DNA from: Candidatus Cloacimonadota bacterium
Lineage (GTDB): Bacteria > Cloacimonadota > Cloacimonadia > Cloacimonadales > WRIO01
Assembly (NCBI GenBank): GCA_017998585.1
Contig: JAGOCT010000028.1
Location: forward strand, 1-11,125
Reading direction: 5' to 3'
Length of the DNA stretch: 11,125 nucleotides
Made by a program: the position numbers and the translations under genes
Shown here: piece after piece, positions 7,548-11,125 of the stretch
Position numbering within the stretch: the first letter of the stretch is position 1
Layout of the letters: every line of letters begins with the position of its first letter
The notes under the pieces: generated by a model
Told to the model about the DNA's origin: nothing
The model's input: the letters and a program-made list of their open reading frames with translations, nothing else
Database searches by the model: none

Positions 7548-8461
7548 TGGATTATACAAAAATTTTAAATAAAATTAACAAAGAAGTTAAGCCTTATTTT
7601 GGAAAAGGAAAGGTCGCCTCATATATTCCTGCTTTATCCAGAATCAATCCCAACAAGTTTGGGATTTCAATTCAATGTATTGATGGAAAAGAATATCATC
7701 TTGGTGATTCGTACGAGCCTTTTTCCATTCAAAGCATCTCAAAAGTTTTTACCCTTGCAGATGTGTTTTACCAGATCGGTTCAAAATTATGGACAAGGGT
7801 TGGCAGAGAGCCTTCAAGTAATCAGTTTAATTCATTAATTGAGCTTGAAATCGACAATGGAATACCGAGAAACCCTTTTATCAATGCGGGTGCTTTGGTA
7901 ATTACTGATATGATATGTGAACAGCAAGTTGGTCCTAAACTTCATATTCTGAACTACATTCGAAAATTATGTAATAATCCTAATATTGAATATAATGAAG
8001 AAGTCGCAGAATCAGAAGCTCAAAATGGATTCAGAAATGCTGCTTTGGCAAATTTTCTTAAAAGTTGTGATAATCTTAAGCAACCAATAGAACAGGTATT
8101 AGATACCTATTTTAAACAATGCAGTATTGAAATGAGTTGTGCTGATTTAAGTCATGCTTGTCTCTTTTTAGCAAATAATGGTAAAACACTGAATAATACA
8201 AGAGAAATACTAAGTTTCCGACAGACAAAAAAAGTAAATTCTCTGATGATGATTTGTGGGTTGTACAATGAAGTTGGAAATTTTGCCTGGAGAGTCGGAT
8301 TACCAGGTAAAAGCGGAGTTGGTGGGGGAATTGTGGCGGTTGTACCAGGAAAGCTGGTGATAACTGTTTGGGCTCCAGAACTTAATCAAAATGGTAATTC
8401 ATTTGTCGGTATTAAAGCACTCGAGTTGTTTACAACACTTACGAAAAGATCAATTTTTTAA
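7547..8461 (+). CDS. glsA: Glutaminase (GlsA, serine-dependent beta-lactamase-like fold)
   Basis: Cytoplasmic enzyme hydrolysing L-glutamine to L-glutamate and ammonia. The catalytic SxxK is S63-I-S-K66 in PFSIQSISKVFTL. Other residues that I recall lining the E. coli/B. subtilis active site are present: Y26 in SYIPAL, N113 in NPFINAGAL, S156-E157, N164 in GFRNAALANF, Y188 in DTYFKQCSI, Y240 in CGLYNEVGNFAW and V258 in GKSGVGGGI. The 304-aa length is that of a complete bacterial glutaminase without added STAS or ankyrin domains. The ATG shares one base with the ATPase stop (TAATG), implying translational coupling and one transcript. Glutaminase is not a known component of Mla systems, so the link may be simple operon hitchhiking or a response to envelope or acid stress; the sequence does not say. 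Confidence 0.95.
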   Translation: MDYTKILNKINKEVKPYFGKGKVASYIPALSRINPNKFGISIQCIDGKEYHLGDSYEPFSIQSISKVFTLADVFYQIGSKLWTRVGREPSSNQFNSLIELEIDNGIPRNPFINAGALVITDMICEQQVGPKLHILNYIRKLCNNPNIEYNEEVAESEAQNGFRNAALANFLKSCDNLKQPIEQVLDTYFKQCSIEMSCADLSHACLFLANNGKTLNNTREILSFRQTKKVNSLMMICGLYNEVGNFAWRVGLPGKSGVGGGIVAVVPGKLVITVWAPELNQNGNSFVGIKALELFTTLTKRSIF

Positions 8462-8472
8462 AAAGTCTTCTT

Positions 8473-8478
8473 TATAAT
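8473..8478 (+). promoter_or_regulatory. Possible internal -10 element before the cyclophilin gene
   Basis: A perfect TATAAT occurs in the 42-nt gap between glutaminase and cyclophilin, about 25 nt before the ATG. No good -35 is visible 16-18 nt upstream (about 8450-8456 reads TCAATT-like), so in this AT-rich DNA it may be chance. If real, it would let the last gene be expressed apart from the transporter genes. Confidence 0.25.
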
Positions 8479-8503
8479 ATTTGGATGAATAGGAGGAGGA
8501 AAT

Positions 8504-9601
8504 ATGAAAAAAGTATGGATAATCATCTGTATAATGATGATATTGATGCCATTTTCTTTACATGCCAGACGTTTTGCACGTTGGTACACCAGTATGGGGC
8601 AGTTTACAGCAGTCATTCGTAATGATATTATGCCGATAACCGGCAATAATTTTATCGAACTGGCACAGACCTATTTTTATGACAATCTGGTTTTTCACAG
8701 GGTTGTTGAAGGTTTTGTCATTCAGGATGGGTGCCCAAATGGAACAGGGACAGGTGGACCAGGCTATACAATTCCGGATGAATATTCCCCATTGATATTA
8801 CACGATGCGCCAGGTGTTTTAGCGATGGCAAAAACTTCCCAGCCAAATTCAGCCGGATCACAGTACTACATTACCTTAGATGCATTTCCGCATTTGGATG
8901 GGAATTATGCTGCCTTTGGAAAAGTGATTGATGGGATGAGTGTTGTTTTTGATATTAGTCATGTGCCTGTGAATGCAAATAGTCATCCTCTGGTTGATGT
9001 TGTGATTGATTCACTGAGAATACTGGGTTTAGAGATTAATAGCATTTCTCCTGCTGATACTGTTTTGACAACTCAGGTCAGTAATGATCTTTCATTTTTT
9101 GTTGATGCTTATGACGTAAATCAGTTTGTTGATGCAAATTATGAATGGTATATCGATAATGAGCTGATACAAAACGCTCAGAGTTCTGAATTTGTTACTC
9201 AATTTTCTCAGACAGGTGAGCATTTGGTTAAATGTATTGTTTCAGATGCTGATGTGGATTATCCAATCATCTGGCATGTTCATGTTAATCCGCTCTCAAC
9301 AGATGAAAATATTGTTCAATCCAATATGATTACTTCTGTATCCTCATACCCAAATCCTTTTAAACAGTTTGTTAACCTCTCTTATCAGATAAAAAGACAA
9401 GACCAGGTTAATATCAGTATCTACGATATAAAAGGGCGTATTGTAAATCATTATCAGAATATCAGAAGCAGATCTGGAGAAAATACATGGCAATGGAATG
9501 GTAAAAATTTCAATAATCAAATCGTTGCTAATGGCATTTATTTGTATCGTATAGAATCAAACGGAGCAGCTGTTTCGGGCAAAATGATTATGATGAAATA
9601 A
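8504..9601 (+). CDS. Secreted cyclophilin-type peptidyl-prolyl isomerase with PKD-like domain and type A C-terminal sorting domain
   Basis: Prolyl cis-trans isomerase predicted to be exported and then sorted to the surface or outside. A signal peptide ends near SLHA (A21). The cyclophilin domain (about 22-172) is complete: FHRVVEGFVIQDG with R66 at the catalytic arginine position, GGPGYTIPDE, QPNSAGSQYYITL and HLDGNYAAFGKV. The usual active-site Trp is His130 and the second aromatic is Tyr122, as in many bacterial cyclophilins that bind cyclosporin poorly. Residues about 180-262 form an Ig/PKD-like beta module. Residues 282-365 are a type A sorting domain: YPNPF, LSYQI, VNISIYDIKGRIV, WQWNGKN, VANGIYLYRIE and a final KMIMMK, as in type IX secretion substrates of the FCB group. 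The Shine-Dalgarno AGGAGGAGGA at 8491-8500 is the strongest in the window. It is the last gene before the terminator. Confidence 0.92.
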   Translation: MKKVWIIICIMMILMPFSLHARRFARWYTSMGQFTAVIRNDIMPITGNNFIELAQTYFYDNLVFHRVVEGFVIQDGCPNGTGTGGPGYTIPDEYSPLILHDAPGVLAMAKTSQPNSAGSQYYITLDAFPHLDGNYAAFGKVIDGMSVVFDISHVPVNANSHPLVDVVIDSLRILGLEINSISPADTVLTTQVSNDLSFFVDAYDVNQFVDANYEWYIDNELIQNAQSSEFVTQFSQTGEHLVKCIVSDADVDYPIIWHVHVNPLSTDENIVQSNMITSVSSYPNPFKQFVNLSYQIKRQDQVNISIYDIKGRIVNHYQNIRSRSGENTWQWNGKNFNNQIVANGIYLYRIESNGAAVSGKMIMMK

Positions 9602-9624
9602 GCAGATAAACTATTAAAATGCAA

Positions 9625-9650
9625 AAAATCCCCTCATAAGAGGGGATTTT
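9625..9650. terminator. Bidirectional rho-independent terminator
   Basis: An 11-bp perfect stem (9625-9635 with 9640-9650) has a CCCCTC/GAGGGG core, an ATAA loop and flanking A and T tracts. Read on + it ends in TTTT after the core; read on - the A run at 9623-9628 becomes a U run. It lies between the converging cyclophilin and UDP-glucose dehydrogenase genes, 23 nt and 14 nt from their stops, and should end both transcripts. Confidence 0.93.
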
Positions 9651-9664
9651 CATATATTGTGCGA

Positions 9665-10831
9665 TTAGTCTCTATTGTATAGATCTCGGGTATATACTTT
9701 TTTTTCTACATCACTTAACAAATCACACATTCTATTGCTGACAATGACATCAGAGATTTTTTTAAATTCATCTAAGTCTTTAATTACACGTGAATGGTAA
9801 AAATGATCTTCTTTCAGAACAGGTTCATAAACGACTACTTCAATGCCTTTTGCTTTAATGCGTTTCATAATTCCTTGGATAGAAGATGCTCTGAAGTTGT
9901 CGGAATCCATTTTCATGGTGAGTCGGTAGATACCAACGATTTTAGGTTTTCTTTTAAGAATCATGTCTGATATATGATCTTTTCTTGTACGGTTTGCTTC
10001 AACAATCGCTGAGATAATCTCATTTGGGACATTCTCATAATTGGCACGTAATTGTTTAGTGTCTTTTGGCAGACAATAACCGCCGTAACCGAATGAAGGA
10101 TTATTGTAATGGGATCCGATTCTTGGATCCAGACCAACTCCTTCTATAATCTGTTTGGCATTTAATCCGCGTATTTCGGCATAAGTGTCCAGCTCATTAA
10201 AGTAAGCAACTCTTAAAGCCAGATAGGTATTGGAGAATAATTTGATTGCTTCAGCTTCTGTAGGATCCGTAAACAATACAGGAATATTATCTTTGATCGC
10301 TCCTTCTACTAAAAGGTTAGCAAATACGCTGGCTCTTTCAGAAATTTCTCCGACGACAATACGTGATGGATAAAGATTATCATAGAGGGCTTTTCCTTCT
10401 CGCAAAAATTCTGGAGAGAAGATAATGTTGTCCGTATTCATTTGTTTTTTAATCTCATTTGTGTAGCCAACAGGTACAGTTGATTTGATAATCATGACCG
10501 CTTTGGGATTGATTTCCATTACTTTTTTTATAACATACTCAACAGAACTGGTGTTAAAATAATTCCTTTCAGGATCATAATCAGTTGGTGTCGCAATGAC
10601 AATGAATTCTGCATTACGATAAGCATCTTCTTCGTTAATAGTGGCTTTCAGGTTAAGCGTATGATGCTTCAGATATTCTTCAATTTCATGATCTGCAATT
10701 GGAGAAATGCGTTGATTTATTAAATCTACTTTTTCCTGAATAATGTCAAGCGCTGTTACCTCATGATGCTGAGATAACAAAACAGCAATAGACAGACCTA
10801 CATAACCAGTTCCTGCAACTGTTATTTTCAT
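9665..10831 (-). CDS. ugd: UDP-glucose 6-dehydrogenase
   Basis: NAD-dependent cytoplasmic enzyme that oxidises UDP-glucose twice to UDP-glucuronate, a precursor for capsule, exopolysaccharide or lipopolysaccharide sugars. The N-terminal Rossmann motif is GTGYVG (7-12), then [16 protein letters not shown] and [15 protein letters not shown] with E141. The catalytic lysine is K197 in [21 protein letters not shown] and the catalytic cysteine is C253 in [15 protein letters not shown]. The C-terminal UDP-binding domain has [19 protein letters not shown]. Length is 388 aa, the same as the E. coli enzyme as I recall it, and the ending VYTRDL matches it too; this is the short Ugd type rather than the longer 430-450-aa TuaD type. 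The ATG at 10829-10831 has an AAGGAGA ribosome site 5 nt upstream. It is transcribed alone, convergent to the transporter cluster. Confidence 0.96.
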   Translation of the reverse strand: MKITVAGTGYVGLSIAVLLSQHHEVTALDIIQEKVDLINQRISPIADHEIEEYLKHHTLNLKATINEEDAYRNAEFIVIATPTDYDPERNYFNTSSVEYVIKKVMEINPKAVMIIKSTVPVGYTNEIKKQMNTDNIIFSPEFLREGKALYDNLYPSRIVVGEISERASVFANLLVEGAIKDNIPVLFTDPTEAEAIKLFSNTYLALRVAYFNELDTYAEIRGLNAKQIIEGVGLDPRIGSHYNNPSFGYGGYCLPKDTKQLRANYENVPNEIISAIVEANRTRKDHISDMILKRKPKIVGIYRLTMKMDSDNFRASSIQGIMKRIKAKGIEVVVYEPVLKEDHFYHSRVIKDLDEFKKISDVIVSNRMCDLLSDVEKKVYTRDLYNRD

Positions 10832-10852
10832 TTAGTTCTCCTTAATCCGGTC

Positions 10853-10870
10853 TGATATAGACCAATATCA
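10853..10870. repeat. Small inverted repeat in the ugd leader
   Basis: TGATAT (10853-10858) and ATATCA (10865-10870) flank a 6-nt loop. In the ugd mRNA this would be a weak 6-bp hairpin about 10 nt upstream of the Shine-Dalgarno. The same half-sites, in opposite order, form the inverted repeat at 2403-2420, so an operator-like role is possible but unproven. Confidence 0.3.
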
Positions 10871-10892
10871 CACACTCTAGACATGATTACCT

Positions 10893-10919
10893 ATTATTCA
10901 AATCAGATAATTATGTCAA
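10893..10919 (-). promoter_or_regulatory. Candidate promoter of ugd
   Basis: On the - strand a perfect TTGACA (complement of TGTCAA at 10914-10919) is followed after 15 nt by AATAAT (10898-10893), 5/6 to the -10 consensus. The spacer is 2 nt shorter than ideal. The leader to the ATG would be about 55 nt and contains the hairpin TGATAT/ATATCA (10853-10870) just upstream of the ribosome site. Confidence 0.45.
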
Positions 10920-10937
10920 TCTGAAAAGTGCTTGACA
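10914..10937. repeat. Inverted repeat TGTCAA-N12-TTGACA joining two divergent -35 elements
   Basis: TGTCAA (10914-10919) and TTGACA (10932-10937) are perfect complements separated by 12 nt. Each reads as a consensus -35 box pointing outward, one towards ugd and one towards the partial gene at the right edge. This is either a back-to-back promoter pair or a symmetric regulator site, or both. Confidence 0.5.
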
Positions 10938-10958
10938 AAAAACGAATGGTCAGATTAT
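10932..10958 (+). promoter_or_regulatory. Candidate promoter of the right-edge gene
   Basis: A perfect TTGACA (10932-10937) is followed after 15 nt by GATTAT (10953-10958), 4/6 to the -10 consensus; TTATTT at a 17-nt spacing is an alternative. Transcription would start near 10966-10970, leaving a leader of about 100 nt that can fold (see the leader entry). Confidence 0.4.
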
Positions 10959-10967
10959 TTCTAAATA

Positions 10968-11049
10968 ACAGACTGTCAGTTAAGCTAATCTTAGTTTTAA
11001 TAACATTGGCAAGATGCTAGCTTACATGACTGATTGGCAGGATGTCTGT
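10968..11049 (+). promoter_or_regulatory. Foldable 5' leader of the right-edge gene
   Basis: Four helices pair in nested order: ACAGAC (10968-10973) with GTCTGT (11044-11049), CAGT (10977-10980) with ACTG (11029-11032), TAAGCTA (10981-10987) with TAGCTTA (11018-11024), and ATCTT (10988-10992) with AAGAT (11011-11015). That is 22 base pairs in one arm with small bulges and an 18-nt loop. The Shine-Dalgarno (11055-11062) lies just downstream. I recognise no known riboswitch class. Confidence 0.35.
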
Positions 11050-11067
11050 AGAACGGAAAGGATGCAT

Positions 11068-11125
11068 ATGAAAAGATATATTAAGAATCCGATAATCAGC
11101 AGACATGATATTGTGTCTGATATGG
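11068..11125 (+). CDS. Partial coding sequence, start of an unidentified protein
   Basis: Nineteen complete codons are visible, beginning MKRYIKNPIISRHDIVSDM, and the frame is still open at the window edge. The ATG at 11068 is preceded by GGAAAGGA at 11055-11062, a well-placed ribosome site; an in-frame ATG at 11062 overlaps that site and is less likely to be used. The start is soluble-looking with no signal peptide. The RYIKNP opening faintly recalls the start of small PqqD-like proteins, but twenty residues cannot support a family call. The gene is divergent from ugd and sits behind a TTGACA promoter candidate with a foldable leader. Confidence 0.6.
   Translation, partial: MKRYIKNPIISRHDIVSDM

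Noticed and set aside
7599..7838. Open frame of 79 codons on + in another frame of the glutaminase gene
   Set aside because: Overlaps catalytic-region codons of glsA, and its translation resembles no known family.
8458..8646. Open frame of 62 codons on the - strand across the start of the cyclophilin gene
   Set aside because: Antisense to the signal peptide and strong ribosome site of a well-supported gene; composition is a mirror of hydrophobic codons.
10946..11020. Small 24-codon open frame in the leader of the right-edge gene, hydrophobic and ending in LARC
   Set aside because: It would start at or before the predicted -10 box and has no ribosome site, so it is probably not translated from this promoter. 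It could count as a leader peptide only if transcription began further upstream.
11100..11119. Inverted repeat CAGACA-N8-TGTCTG at the right edge
   Set aside because: It lies within the first codons of the partial gene, is short, and cannot be judged without the downstream sequence.

Overview
The window is AT-rich, gene-dense and reads like a chromosomal segment of a diderm (outer-membrane) bacterium. An N-terminal lipobox protein, an MCE/Mla-type lipid transporter and a C-terminal tail starting with YPNPF (type A / type IX secretion sorting domain) point to the FCB group (Bacteroidota, Cloacimonadota, Marinimicrobia and relatives). A Cloacimonadota-like lineage is my best guess, but this is inference from protein families, not from a marker gene. 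No rRNA, tRNA, CRISPR array, transposase or integrase was seen.

Layout. (1) Positions 4-2399, + strand: a class A penicillin-binding protein followed 2 nt later by a small hot-dog thioesterase. (2) 2400-2565: intergenic, with a small AT-rich hairpin and a TTGACA promoter candidate. (3) 2566-9601, + strand: a tight six-gene cluster (gaps 15, 11, 18, -1 and 42 nt) encoding an MCE/MlaD protein, a large lipoprotein, an MlaE permease with N-terminal STAS domain, an MlaF ATPase, a glutaminase whose start codon overlaps the ATPase stop, and a secreted cyclophilin with a C-terminal sorting domain. (4) 9625-9650: a strong symmetric hairpin acting as terminator for both converging transcripts. (5) 9665-10831, - strand: UDP-glucose 6-dehydrogenase. 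(6) 10832-11067: divergent intergenic region with two back-to-back TTGACA elements and a foldable leader, then the first codons of a + strand gene that runs off the window.

How the genes work together. The MCE protein, permease and ATPase form the inner-membrane part of a lipid ABC transporter. The lipoprotein between them is unusual: it starts like the PqiC/ABC_trans_aux family but is 705 residues long, with two beta-sandwich (PEGA-like) modules and a C-terminal region that looks like an outer-membrane beta-barrel of DUF3078 type. With the long helical tail of the MCE protein, this suggests a self-contained conduit from inner to outer membrane, with no separate MlaA or MlaC gene in view. That fusion is the most interesting item in the window. 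Glutaminase and the secreted prolyl isomerase appear co-transcribed with the transporter; their functional link is unknown.
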